A program made the position numbers and the translations under genes. The notes beneath the pieces were generated by a model, which saw only the letters and a program-made list of their open reading frames with translations, searched no databases and had not been told where the DNA came from. From Paramecium pentaurelia (lineage: Eukaryota > Ciliophora > Oligohymenophorea > Peniculida > Parameciidae), in assembly GCA_905183005.1 (NCBI GenBank), contig CAJJDO010000046.1, forward strand, positions 386,255-450,254: DNA of 64,000 nt. The letters are read 5' to 3'. Within the stretch, counting starts at the first letter, position 1, and each line of letters starts with the position of its first letter. Positions 1 through 11,879 of this stretch are shown in pieces.

Positions 1-3000
1 TTTTATGAATCTGTACATGATGTTCCATTATATCTACATGAAGCTTTATGTGCAGCACAATTAATTAAATTTGGTGCAGTTACAGTATTACTACATTATC
101 TAACTTGACAAGTAGTTGAATTTACATCTTCTTACCAACATTTCTCAAATGATGTAGTTATAGCTACTTTACAAGCAGCTACACTAAAATCAGTATATGA
201 AGTACAAGAACTAACTGTAGAAACACATTTAGTTCCATCGTATATACATGATGATAAATAGTTTAAACAAAATTCTGCGGAAAATGTATTAGGTTCAATT
301 AATTAAGTAGTGATAGCTGAACATGTTCTAGCTTAACAACTATCATTAGTAGTTGATTTATTCCAACATACACCTGAAGCAGTATTCATTGCACTCCTAC
401 AGGCCAATGATGTAAAATTAGTATATAAATCACAAGTTGCTTATTTTTCAACACAATTAGCCCCAGTAAATACACAACCAGATAAAAATTGATCACATTC
501 AATTTAACTATTAGCTGGCCCTTTTTGAGCACAAGTTCGAGTCAAACAATTACCACTTCCACTACCTAAATAGCATAATCCACCTGATACTGTAGTAATC
601 TATTAACATATTGTATAATTTAAATTAGAATAGGATGTACAAGATGCTTCTGCATCTATACATATAGTACCATTAAATCTACATGTTGATAAATAATTAG
701 TGCAAGCAATATTGTTAGCTGGATTAGTAACATCAGAACATCTTCTATTCATACAATTATTTTTGCGAACACATGGTTACAAATTACCTTTAAATATTTA
801 ACATTGATCTTCATTTCCTTAATAAGATGTACATAATTCAGTATTCTCAATACATCCAATACCTTTGGTAACACAACCAGATAGAAATTAATTACAAGCC
901 TCATCACTTGTAGAAGTAGTATCTTATGAACATTATTTATCAACACAACTAGAACCACCAATCCACCAACATCTTTTATTATTCCCTTTAAATCCTTAAC
1001 AATCTGTAGTACTATTTCCTGCATAAGATGAACAAGGTTCACTTTTACTAATACATCCTGTTCCCTTACTTACACAATTGTTTAAAAATTGATTACATTA
1101 TATATCATCAGTTGCAGTAGTATTATCACTACATTACAAATTCCTACAATTAGATGTTACTCCATTATCTTAATAACATTTTATTGTCCCATTTACTCCA
1201 TTATATGTACTACAATTTTCCTGATTTCCATAATATATATTACACTAAGATGAACTATCAATACATCCACTATTGCCTTAGAATTTGCATCCAGTCATAT
1301 GTTCATCACATTATGTTTGACTTGTTGCAGTTGTATTACTCACACATGTCACATCAATACATGCAGCATTACTAACACTTGTACTAGTACATTTGATTCC
1401 ATTTCCTTTAAAATTGATACATGTATCTTTATTCCCAGTATATTAATTACATGGGGCAGTTATAGATATACATCCTTATGAATTTGTAACACAATTTTCT
1501 AAGAAGATATTGCAATCCTCATCTTTTGTATATGTAATAGGAGCATCACTACAAAGTCTTTGTCTACAAATTCCATTTACCCATTAACATTTAACATTAT
1601 TTGCTAAATTATTATTACATAAACTAATTGTATTATAAAATTAACAACTAGTTTTTGTAACACAAATTTAATTCCATTAACATTAACTACTACCTTAACA
1701 ACTTATCTCTGCAATTGTTGATGTACACAATGTTTTTTCAACACAACCATTACCATTAGTTAAACATCCACTCTAAAATCCAGAACATTAATCATGACTT
1801 GTATATGTTACAGGTGCATTTGAACAAATCTAAGCCTTACAAGCAGATGTTGTATCTCCAACACCATAACAATTACCCTCACTTCCTATAAATTTAGAAC
1901 AACTACTTGCTGTACCACTGTAAGTAGTACAAGACAATCTATTACTTACACATCCTAAACCAGTTGTCACACATCCATATTAATAATCTTTACAATCTAA
2001 ATCTGTTTTCAAAGTATCAGGTGCCTCTGTACAAACTCTAACCTTACATCCACCACTTAATCCAATAGTACACTTTCCATCACTTCCAATATATTGATTA
2101 CATTCATCAGTAGTTCCTGTATAAGTATTACATAATTTTAATTAAGTTACACATCCTCTTCCATTTGTAATACAAGTACTTAGATATTATTAACATAACT
2201 CATCAGTATTATTTGTTTTATTTGCATTTTCACATTTTCTTTCTTAACATTAATTAGATACACCTCCATCACATCTACCTTCTAATCCTATCATCTATTA
2301 ACAAATAAGAACTTCTCCTGTATAAGTACTGCAACTACTCAATGGATATTTTGAACATCCTCTACCTGTTGTAACACATCCCAATTAAAATTTTGCACAT
2401 TATTCATTTGTTGTTAATTCTTATGATGCTGCTGTACAAAGTATTGGACTACAACCACTACTTGTTTTCTCACAATAACCATCACTTCCTATCATACCTG
2501 CACAAGATTCACCATAAGTTGTACATTCTTCTCTTTTCTCAACACAACCCTTTCCATTTGTAATACATCCTGGATAAAATTTATTACAATCACTATCTGT
2601 CATCAAAGTTGTACTTGCTTCTATGCATTTTAAATCTCGACATTTCTATTCATCCCATTTGCATCTACGACCTTATGCGTTAATATTTGAATTGCAAAGT
2701 CCTTACTCAATATAATCACTACAATTTAAAGGATCTATGCATTAAGTTCCATCAGATGTGCATTATTGAGATATCTATTAACAGACATCATTTGAATTTC
2801 CATCATATGCAGAACATCCACTAAATTATTCACAAACACCCAATTTGAATGCACATCCTTTCTATTATTAACAAGTAGTCACATCCAAAGAGCCACAATA
2901 TACACTTACAGTTTCATCACTTTATTGATCTTCATTTTTAACACATTTTTCATCTTTCCATAAACAACTATCTTAAATGCAATCAGATTTAGATTTTATT

Positions 3001-3086
3001 TATTCACAATTACATTATTCATTTATTGGTACTGTAGCAGCTAAATTATAAGTAATCAACAAAAATAGCAAAGTCAATCTTATCAT
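1..3086 (-). CDS. Paramecium surface antigen-like protein, C-terminus cut off by window edge
   Basis: Start ATG at 3086-3084 opens with a signal peptide (MIRLTLLFLLITYNLAAT), so the protein is secreted or surface-bound. One frame then stays open to the left edge (about 1028 codons, TAA/TAG read as Gln), with no TGA in the stretches I read and no intron needed. The whole length is a cysteine repeat of roughly 65-80 residues with cores such as CNQFLSGCVTKGIGC followed by C-x2-Y and further spaced cysteines. This matches the Paramecium surface antigen (PSA) domain of immobilization antigens and related surface proteins. In true i-antigens the protein is GPI-anchored and only one gene is expressed at a time; the C-terminal anchor signal is outside the window, so which class this is cannot be told. 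It points away from the next gene. Confidence 0.88.
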
Positions 3087-3421
3087 TATTATTATTATTA
3101 TATATATATAAATTATATTTCAAATTTTCCTTTAATTTTTTTAATAGTATCTATCATGATATTCTTTTAATATATCATTTTAATAATACTATATTATTTA
3201 ACTATTTACTGCAAATTCATCTACTGTTTTATTTTGTCCTCTATCATATTTTTAAACTAAATCAAATTTAAGTAAAAATTGTATGATATATACTCTATTT
3301 TAATCTATTTGTTTAATACTATAATAGATAATCATTCATTGACAGAGAAAAAAACTGTTTAACCGATTATTGATATTATTTAATTAATGTGATTTCATTA
3401 ACACAAATTAATATCAATAAT
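3087..3421. other. intergenic, AT-rich
   Basis: Divergent spacer between the surface antigen and a small ORF. It begins with a short ATT microsatellite followed by a TA run (about 3087-3111) just upstream of the antigen ATG. No other element seen. Confidence 0.6.
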
Positions 3422-3604
3422 ATGAACAAATTAATTGAAAAAAAAGATAACAAATCTCTTGACTTATATGTTGTATTAAAAAACTTAGAATACCTAAAGG
3501 ATCACTTAGTTATTTTAGAAAAGAAAATAAACAGAAAAAAAATTAAGATTGATGATGACTTAGAAAAAACGATACTTATTTGTAATTCAGATTAAGAAGA
3601 TTGA
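3422..3604 (+). CDS. small coiled-coil hypothetical protein
   Basis: A 60-residue reading frame in ciliate code: ATG at 3422, one internal TAA (Gln) at 3593, TGA at 3602-3604. The product is charged and probably helical (MNKLIEKKDNKSLDLYVV at the N-terminus, then Leu/Lys-rich heptads). No family recognised. Random frames of this length are common in AT-rich DNA with a single stop codon, so it may be chance. The balanced Lys/Glu/Leu composition is the only argument for it. Confidence 0.35.
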
Positions 3605-4065
3605 ACTAAAACTAATTTACATCTCTCTCTCATGATTATAAATTCATTTTTCCATTTAAAACATTTTATTTCTTATTTAACTTCCATTAAGATGATAAAT
3701 GGCATAAAATTAAATAATTAGTTATCATTTACATCATTTTTCAATAAGAAATTCTCAATTTAAACTTATTCGATAATTCATTCCAACTTTTGTTACAATC
3801 ATATTTACTGAATAATCCTTAAGTTATTATTATCAAAAATTGAAAAAAACAATATATAAGTAAAATAATGTATTATTATATATGTTCATATCATATCTCA
3901 TTTATATGTTATAAACATTTATGGTATATCCATAATGAATATAATGTATATTATTTAACAATTATTGAATTGTATATATAGCAGGAATTAACTTATCTAA
4001 ATTTAATTCGATATTAAAAATTTGATAAAGTCATTTTTATTCGAATAAATATTATTTATTTAAAG
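3605..4065. other. intergenic, AT-rich
   Basis: About 460 bases of very AT-rich sequence. I see no open frame of coding character, repeat or RNA gene. Confidence 0.5.
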
Positions 4066-5252
4066 ATGACAGAATGCAAATATAAAGATTTAGATGAAAT
4101 TTATAAAGAACATTGCAATGAAAACTTTAATAGCACAGATAAGATAGTCACTTTTATTTTGAGGTTAATAATATTGATGATTTGTGTTTATTCAAGTTTT
4201 TAAGTACTCTTGATTATCAAAAAGAGTAATAAAAGGTAATTTTGGCCATTTTAGTTAATCTCTTTTTAAGTTATTTCTGAATCTATTGATCTTGTTTTTG
4301 CTTTAATATTTACAATTAATAGCTCATGTTGGCCAAATGCTTGTAAATTTGTTGGATATATTATGCATTCTAATTGGTTAGCATCTTTGTTATATATGTT
4401 ATTTTAATGCTTCATTTACTTTTTATTGATAAAAGTAAAATATGAATTTATTTTATAGTCAGAAATTCTATTCAACTTTGTAATTAAATATCTTTATTTC
4501 TTTTTGTTTACATTTTATATTGTCCCTTATGTATTTTTATATAAAGTATTCTCTGATGATGGATTTGGTCCTTCTGGATGGTATTTAAAAAATGGAGAAT
4601 TTAATTTTATATTTTGTGGATGTACAAATTACAATTTAAATTTAGTTATAAATCATTAAATAATTGGATTTTGGATTGTCCCTGTTGCAATACTTTTTAG
4701 TTTATCAATTATTCTTTCAATTTATGTAAACTATTTAATTAAAATAGAATTCATGTTATTGGTATCATTTACAATATAAAAAAGAATTAAGATATCCTTC
4801 TTTAAGAATTTAATCAATGATTTTATTCCCCTTACTTTACCTCTTTGCATGGATAATCAATTTTTTAATTAGGTATAAAATAATTGATGAATAGATTAAA
4901 AGACACAGCTGCTAATAATTAAAATTATTGTCCTTAATAAAATAAGAATCTAGTTTTCTACATATTTTATTAATTTTTAAACCTAGGATTTGAGTTGCAT
5001 TTGACTCTAGGTGCTATTCTATTTTTTTATATATATAGGTATATTATGATATATTTTATAAAAGAGGATTATTTAGAATAAATTCTTTATGTGATTAAAT
5101 TTGTTTAAGAAAGAGAAGGTAGATAAAATAAAATAAGAAAAAACTTTATTAAGATTAATCAGTTTTAGCCATTTAATTAGAATGATCATTAAATTTGTAA
5201 TCCTAATACTTAATTATAATAGTTATTATTTATAAAAATCAATAATTATTGA
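4066..5252 (+). CDS. multi-pass membrane protein, GPCR-like (cAMP-receptor type)
   Basis: ATG at 4066 begins a frame open to a TGA at 4885. It encodes several hydrophobic helices: one near residues 27-50, then segments after WPNACKFVGY, YLYFFLFTFYIVPYVF and IGFWIVPVAILFSLSII. A second frame, open from about 4896 to the TGA at 5250-5252, continues with another helix (LGAILFFYIYRYIMIYF) and a charged tail. That is the pattern of a seven-helix receptor with a cytoplasmic tail. A canonical intron candidate (GTA at 4873, TAG at 4892-4894) lies at the switch, but its 22-nt length does not give the right frame. The junction is therefore unresolved and the TGA at 4885 could be the true end. The cAMP-receptor/secretin-like assignment rests on topology only. 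Confidence 0.55.
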
Positions 5253-5605
5253 TAAATCATCTTTAAACAGTAATTTATTATATTTCTATTCATTATTTAA
5301 TCTTTTTTGATATCAATAATAAAATATAACTCAATTTTACTATTTATATATATAAATAAAAAACGAAAAGAGTTCATTTTTTATCATTATTTGTTTGTTT
5401 TTAATCAAAATAAATGTAATTAAAAATTAATAGAATTATGTTTTACAATTAGAATCTAATGAATTAAGGTTTTATACATTTAAAAAGTGATAATTATCAA
5501 ATTTTGCTACTTAATTCATCTTAACTTGCTCAATAAAGGAAGTATTAAAATAATAATTTTGTATTCTAATTATAATAATATTAATTTTTATATTGCTGCA
5601 ACTCT
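5253..5605. other. intergenic or 5' extension of the Rab gene
   Basis: The Rab reading frame stays open upstream to an ATG at 5414, in frame with 5606, giving a possible 64-residue extension. Its composition (Asn/Gln/Leu) is not Rab-like, so I treat it as leader sequence. Confidence 0.4.
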
Positions 5606-6230
5606 ATGGACCCCTAGTAAGAAAATTTTGATTAGAGTGTTAAAATTCTATTAATTGGAGATGTTTGTGTTGGAAAAACTTAGTTGATTTATAGATATTG
5701 TGAAAATAAATTCTTAAATACATATTTATCAACAATCGGTGTAAATTACAACGAAAAATCAATTGATATCGAAGGGAAGAAAATACTAATGAAAATTTGG
5801 GACTCTTCAGGATAAGAAAGATTTAAACAATACACTTTATCAGGTTATAAAGGAGCTAGTGCAATAATCCTTGTATATTCTATAAATGATAGAGGTTCAT
5901 TTAACAATGTTATTACTTTTTGGACAAATCAAATTAAGCAATATGCAAGTGAAAATGTATGTATATTACTAATAGGTTTCTATTTTAATTTATTCATTTA
6001 TTTTAGGAAATAAAATTGATGAATCAAATAGGTAAGTCGCAAGAGATGAAGGAGATGCATTTGCAAGATAATTTGGATTTCTTTTTTATGAAACTTCAGC
6101 AAAGGAAGGTACAAATGTGACAGATGCCTTTTATGCAATAGTCAAGTAAATCACAGAAAAATAACCTATTCCATCTGCTGAAAAATAACATAATCCACCT
6201 GCTGAAAAAAAATAATGTAATATTTTCTGA
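5606..6230 (+). CDS. Rab-family small GTPase
   Basis: Two exons (5606-5975, 6007-6230) give 197 residues, normal for a Rab. The G-box motifs are in order: P-loop GDVCVGKT, switch I with the conserved Thr in STIGVNY, switch II WDSSGQERF, GNKID for guanine recognition, and ETSAK. The C-terminus is CNIF, a prenylation box, so the protein should be membrane-anchored and act in vesicle traffic. In WDSSGQ the usual WDTAGQ has Ser-Ser instead of Thr-Ala, a mild deviation. The intron at 5976-6006 (31 nt, GTT...TAG) falls inside the codon before NKID and is required to keep that motif. The specific Rab subfamily cannot be assigned without a tree. Confidence 0.93.
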
Positions 6231-6446
6231 TTTGAATACAAAATAAACAATATTATATAATTTCATCTTTTAACTGTATCTAATTTGTTATTAAATATTA
6301 AATGTTTAAAATTTCTCATTTTATCAACTTAACAATATATAAACATAATATCAATATAAAATATTATTGTGAGAAACTATTTTTAGATCTAAATATAATT
6401 ATATTATCAATAATAATTCTTTTAAAGTAAATCCTCTATTTATATT

Positions 6447-6926
6447 ATGAAACCAAATTTATAAATAGAATACCAATCTCAAACTGTTTCTCCCATCATC
6501 CAAATATTTTCACGAATTCTAAAAGAAGAGAGAGAAAATGAATATTAAGATGATCATGAAGATGATGATGACGAAGAGACTCCAATTAAAAAGGCAATAA
6601 TAATTATTATAGCCTTATGTATTGGATTAGTAATACTTGGAATACTTTCATGTTTAATTAGATATTTTTATATGAGACATAAACAAAAAAGAATAGCATA
6701 AGTTAGACAACAGTCAGAGGCTGCTTATTAATAATAGAATATTTAGATAGAGTCTCTCTGTTTATAAACTTAGGAACTAGCTTAATGTCCAATCTGTTTG
6801 ATGCCAATACCTAATTGCTATTTGATAATAACCCCTTGTAATCACTCTTTTCATTAGGCTTGTCTCAATTTATGGCTGCAAGTTGAAAAAATCTGTCCTT
6901 CCTGCAGAACTTCTCTAAATTAATGA
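6447..6926 (+). CDS. membrane-anchored RING-H2 finger protein (probable E3 ubiquitin ligase)
   Basis: Single exon, 159 residues, ATG 6447 to TGA 6924-6926. The order is an acidic N-terminal stretch (DDHEDDDDEE, about residues 35-45), one transmembrane helix (KKAIIIIIALCIGLVILGI), a basic juxtamembrane segment, and a C-terminal RING-H2 finger. The finger reads CPIC, 13 residues, CNH, SFHQAC, 10 residues, CPSC, giving the C3H2C3 zinc ligands. Proteins of this layout are RING-type ubiquitin ligases of endomembranes. The finger ends only six residues from the stop. Ligase activity is inferred from the family. Confidence 0.88.
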
Positions 6927-7368
6927 AATTCGTTCAATTACAAAATTAACACTTTAATTAATGAAGTCATAAATATCTTAAGTTGTTGTTATTCATTTAC
7001 AAATTTATTTATTTTTTCATTTTTTTGTAATTTCATACATAATTCTAAATTATTTTATTTTAAAATTAGTTAATAAATAAATTTCGTAAATACTATTATC
7101 TGATACAAATATTAGTATATATAAAGTAATATACTTTTTATATCAATTTGAAGGTTTCTTTTAAAAAGATCTATGATAAAACAAATAGAATTTGAATAAG
7201 CCATTCCTATTTTCATTAATAATTAATGATTAGAATAGAAATTTGATGAAATTAAGAGATAAAAAATCATCTTTGGTATAAAAAATTAATATTTTTATCA
7301 ATAATCAATTGACATATAGCATATATGAAATACTATGATGTATTTTTTATATTATTTATAAATATAAA
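6927..7368. other. intergenic, AT-rich
   Basis: About 440 bases between two plus-strand genes. No convincing open frame or repeat seen. Confidence 0.5.
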
Positions 7369-8971
7369 ATGAATAATTCTCAAAAAAGCAAATCTGTTCG
7401 ATCTGGTTCTGCAAGAGTAAGATCAGCAATTGAAAGAGCAGGATTACTCTAATAAAGAGAATAATTACGTGAGATGTTAATAAGCAAATTTACCAAAGAT
7501 TATGCTTAAGGGAATAAAAGCAAAGAAGTTCTAATATAATAAATAGTTAATGAATACTTTACAAATGAACAAGTACCTAGCATCTACTAAATTAGGTTAC
7601 AGAAAACTCTCTAAAGTAATTGAAAGCAAGAGTAATTGAGGCTGTTTAAAAATAAAAGGTTCAAAGTTAAACATAACATGTAACCTAGAATAATAATAAT
7701 TCTCATCTTGACAATAAAAGTGAATAGAGATCATAAATTCCTAGACCACAATCAGTTAGAAATTCAACTAAATCAGAAGTTGATCAAGATTAATATTCTG
7801 TAACGTCTTCTCAATTTGAAAAACAACCAAAATCTGTATATGTAGTAGATGAAGAGGATGAATGGGCTGCTTTAGTAAAATTTGATACGGAACTATATAC
7901 TAAAGAGTAGCAATTAGAGTAATAGAGGTAGGAGGAGTTTAAGAAAAAGATGAAGTTAGAATTAGATAGACAGTTAGAGGAGAAGAAACGAAGATTAGAA
8001 ATGGAAAAGAAACAAGAAGAAGCTTATGTTAAATTAAGAGATTACTAGATGGGAGTCTATGATCAAAGAGAAGAATAGAAAAAAAGAGAAATAGCATAAA
8101 AATAATAAATGGAAAAAGAATAAAGAGATAGATAAGTAAGGGAAGAAGAGAAAAGAAAATTCTTGGAAAAAAAGAAATAGTCAGAATTAGATGCTATTTT
8201 AGTATAAAGGATTCAAGAAGAATTAAAATAAGAATAGAGAGAAATCTTATAAAAAAAAGAAATTGAAAAAAGAAAATTTATAGAAATGATGGATGAAAAT
8301 GAAAAAAATAGATAAAAATAAATTTAAGATGAAATAACAGATAAATAATTAGAAGTTGATATGCAAAGGAAGTATATCTAGTTACAATAAAAGCTGGAAG
8401 AAGAACGTGAAATGGAGAAAAAAGAAAGAGAAGACAAAATAAAAAAGATAATGAGTGATTTTTCATAGACTGTAGTAAAGAATTAAAAAGATTAAATAAA
8501 GTATAGAAATGAATTAAATATAGAGCTGAAGATGATAAAATGATGAAAGCTATCTTAATGCAAAATTAACTTGAATAGTAAGATGAAGAGATGAAAAAAA
8601 GATAAATAAAATCATAATAAGAGGAAATGAGAAAATATTTAATAAAATAAATGGAGGATAAGAAGTATTTATATAATAATGGCTTTAGATAGAAACTAAA
8701 AGAAGAAGAAGAATTAAATAAGAAATAAGCATAAGTTTGGCAACAAGATTTATAGACATTCTAAAAGCATGAGAAATCTAAATATGATTATATAAAGGAT
8801 GTGAATGTGAAACATTAAGAGATTTTAAAGTAGTAAATAGATGAAAGAAGATCATAATAGAGACCTAGAAATAAAATGAATAATGAAGAATTAATGCATA
8901 ATAAACCTTTGTTAAAGGAATTGGCAGATAAATAAGATACTATTAAGGTTAGGAAGATTAATATAGGATGA
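7369..8971 (+). CDS. long coiled-coil protein, trichohyalin/plectin-homology-like
   Basis: Three exons (7369-7572, 7596-8500, 8524-8971) joined by two 23-nt introns give 518 residues; total length is a multiple of three. A Ser/Arg-rich head (SQKSKSVRSGSARVRSAIER) leads to a hydrophilic linker. A nearly continuous Glu/Lys/Gln/Arg coiled coil follows from about residue 170 (LELDRQLEEKKRRLEMEKK is typical). The layout resembles TPH-domain proteins such as CFAP45, CFAP53 and MNS1, which sit inside ciliary doublet microtubules, but composition alone cannot prove this. Intron 1 (7573-7595) and intron 2 (8501-8523) are each required to avoid a TGA. A cytoskeletal or ciliary role is inference. Confidence 0.8.
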
Positions 8972-9044
8972 GAATAATATTGATATAGATTATATATTAA
9001 GTATTTAAATGTGATTACAAATCTATAAATTAAATTATCAATAA

Positions 9045-9549
9045 ATGACACATAGTTATGGTTTGAAGAAGGGTACAAGAAGCAAATTTGCTAAACCTTT
9101 TAGAGGACATGGAAATATTTCAATTCGCAAGACACTTCAAACATTCAAAAGAGGTAAAAATTACAATTAATTTACTTTAAGGTGATTTTGTTGATATTTT
9201 GGTTGATGGTGCTTAACATAAAGGAGTTCCATTTTAATATTATCATGGTAGAACTGCAAGAGTATTTAATGTCAATCCAAGAGGAATTGGTGTTTCATTA
9301 TAAAGAAGAGTTAGAGGAAGATATGTAGAGAAAAGATTCCATGTTAGAGCTGATCATTTGAGACCATCAAAATGCAGATAAGAATTTGTTAAAAGAGTTT
9401 AAGAGAATGATAAAAAGAAGACAGAAGCAAAGAAAAATAAATAAGTCATTTCAACAAAGCGATAACCAGTTTAACCAAGAGGAGCAACAGTTGTTATTCC
9501 AAAATAAACAACCTTCTAACATCCTAAGGCTTTTGTAGAAATTATTTGA
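9045..9549 (+). CDS. RPL21: 60S ribosomal protein eL21
   Basis: Two exons (9045-9153, 9182-9549) give 158 residues, the usual size. N-terminal THSYGLKKGTRSKFAKPFRG and the stretches GDFVDILVDGAQHKGVPFQY, YHGRTARVFNV and RADHLRPSKCRQEFVKRV are characteristic of eukaryotic eL21, a large-subunit protein. The intron (9154-9181, 28 nt) ends in AAG rather than TAG and splits the Gly codon before DFVD. The gene starts 73 bp after the preceding stop, on the same strand. Confidence 0.96.
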
Positions 9550-9640
9550 TAAATAAATAAGTATATTAAATAAACAAAATAGAAAATATTCTATAATTTG
9601 GTATTATATGATTATGTTTATTTAACTTGATACATCACAA

Positions 9641-11278
9641 TCATTTTTCTTATTATTATTAAGGTCCATCAAAATCATCTTCATCTTCCTTTCTTCTATA
9701 ATAATATGTCTCAAGATTTTTTTTGTTAATCTATATTAAAATTATTATTAAATTAATACCTTCTTTAATTTTTCAGGTGGGAAGATTCTTAATAATCTCC
9801 AAGCCAAATCCAATGATTTGAAAATAGATCTGACTTCATAGGCTCCTTAACTGATGAAATTATTCTCAAATTTCTTTAAAAATTCTAAATACAAAAGATC
9901 TTCAGCTGACAAGGCTTCTTCTCCTACGACTGCTTTCATTGATGCAGTATCCTTACCAATAGCATAATTTGCATATAACTAAAAATAGAGATATAAAAAT
10001 TACTTGATTTGAGACTTCAGGATGATCCTCTCTGGTCATACCTTTACCAATAGCTGATTTCATCAATCTTGATAAGGATGGTAACACATTGATAGGTGGG
10101 TAAACTTATTTATTATTCAATTATCTGTCAATGAAAATTTATCCTTCTGTAATATATCCTGTAAGATCTGGAATTGGATGTGTAATATCATCATTAGGCA
10201 TTGTCAATATTGGAATTTGAGTAATTGATCCATTTTTACCTTAAACTCTACCTGCTCTCTCATAAATGGTTGAAAGATCTGTATATAAATAACCAGGGAA
10301 AGAACGTCTTCCTGGTACTTCTTCTCTGGCTGCAGATACTTCTCTTAAAGAATCTGCATAGGCTGACATATCTGTTAAGATAACTAACACGTGTAATTCC
10401 TTTTCATATGCCAAATATTCTGCAGTTGTTAATGCCAATCTTGGAGTAATAATTCTTTCAATTGTTGGATCATTAGCCAAGTTCATAAACAAAACGACTC
10501 TTTCCATTGAACCATTCTATTCGAAATCTGTTTAGAAAAATCTAGCTGTTTCCATATTAACACCCATAGCACCAAATACTACTGCGAAATTTTCATCAGA
10601 ATGATCAAGAACATCTTTACCTTTTACTAATGAAGCTTAACGCACAATTTAACTAAAATTATGGTTATTAAATCATACGCTCCTATTTCATTATGTGGCA
10701 AACCGTTAGCAGAAAACAATGGAATCTTTTATCCTCTAGCAATTGAGTTCATGCAATCAATAGCTGAAATACCTGTTTGAATCATTTCTTATGGATAAAC
10801 TCTTGAATATGGATTGATGGGTTGACCCTAAATATCTAAAAATTCTTCTGCCAATACAGGGGGACCTTTATCAATTGGAACTCCTGATCCATTAAATGCT
10901 CTTCCAAGCATCTCTTCAGATATAGCCATCTAAAGTGTTGAACCTGTGAATTCACAATGAGTGTATAAATTATCAATTCCAGATGTTCCCTCAAAGATTT
11001 AGACGACAGCTTTCTTTCCTGCAATTTCCAAAACTTAACTAGAATAATTATATTTATCATTACCCTTTTCTCACTGATCCATCACCTAAACAAACATTAA
11101 CAATTTCTGCATATCTTGGGAATTTCACATTGTCCAAAATAACTAATGGGCCATCCACCTTTACAACTGTTCTATAATCTACTCTTGGTGTCACATTATA
11201 ATTTCTTGTAGCTGCAGCTGCATTTAAACGAGCTGCTGCAACCTTTGCTATGTCATGGGCCTTATGATGATGACTCAT
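9641..11278 (-). CDS. V-type proton ATPase subunit B
   Basis: Five exons; introns at 9731-9759, 9979-10003, 10653-10678 and 11039-11063 (29, 25, 26, 25 nt) leave 1533 nt, 510 residues, typical for subunit B of the V1 sector that acidifies vacuoles. It contains DGPLVILDNVKFPRYAEIVN, EEMLGRAFNGSGVPIDKGPP, NPYSRVYPQEMIQTGISAID, FANDP-type NLANDPTIERIITPRLAL, VLVILTDMSAYADSLREVSA and PGRRSFPGYLYTDLSTIYER, all hallmarks of the non-catalytic nucleotide-binding B subunit. The P-loop region (SANGLPHNEIGA) is degenerate, as expected for B rather than A. The C-terminus is acidic and ends in a Gln run before the TGA at 9643-9641. Confidence 0.97.
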
Positions 11279-11879
11279 AATATAAAATAAAGATATTTAT
11301 GGTTTTAAGAATTTATAAACAAATATTAATATTTCCCTTCATTTATTCTCTGTTCAGCTTTAGAGATATCCTCTCTTTCTAATAGGCCTCTTACATATTC
11401 TAGTGAAATAATTCACTTATGTCTTTAAATTAAGAAAAAAACGCAATAAAGTTAAGTTAAATCTTTATTGTAGATTTAGTCATAAATAGGTTGTTTATTA
11501 TTATAAATCTTTTATAAATTCATAGTTATATTAGATTAAATCTATCAACTGAAATTTTGATCTCAAATTGTTGAAAAATAGGATTTTATGAAACTTATTA
11601 TAATATTTTAAATACTTGAAAAATAGTTATAATTAATTTAAATCAATTTTATTGAATATGATCTTAAAATAACTTAATTAAATAGATAGATATAATTACT
11701 TTAATTGTACATAAAATCTTGGAATTTCATAGATAAAGTAAGACAACATTTATCTAATATTAATAAATCAATAGTAGACAAAATATGTAAAGAAGAATTA
11801 TTAAAGTTATTTATTTGATGTATTTACATATAAACTTCATGATTTATTCAGATATTTATTTATACTTGATATCAATTTT
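11279..11879. other. intergenic with two doubtful frames
   Basis: On the minus strand, a short frame overlapping the V-ATPase start by one base pattern (TTATGA) reads EYVRGLLEREDISKAEQRIN, which has coding character but no start codon or partner exon. On the plus strand, an ATG at 11588 opens 76 codons to 11818. Neither is supported well enough to call. Confidence 0.3.

Noticed and set aside
749..1042. 97-codon minus-strand frame in another phase than the antigen
   Set aside because: It overlaps the surface antigen gene in a different frame; the antigen frame keeps the cysteine spacing through the same bases.
3087..3111. ATT and TA tracts as possible telomere remnant
   Set aside because: No G-rich or C4A2/C3A3 repeat is present; this is an ordinary AT microsatellite.
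5976..6006. Possible internal eliminated sequence in the Rab gene
   Set aside because: It behaves as a GT-AG intron of 31 nt that restores the GNKID motif; it lacks TA boundaries with IES-type ends.
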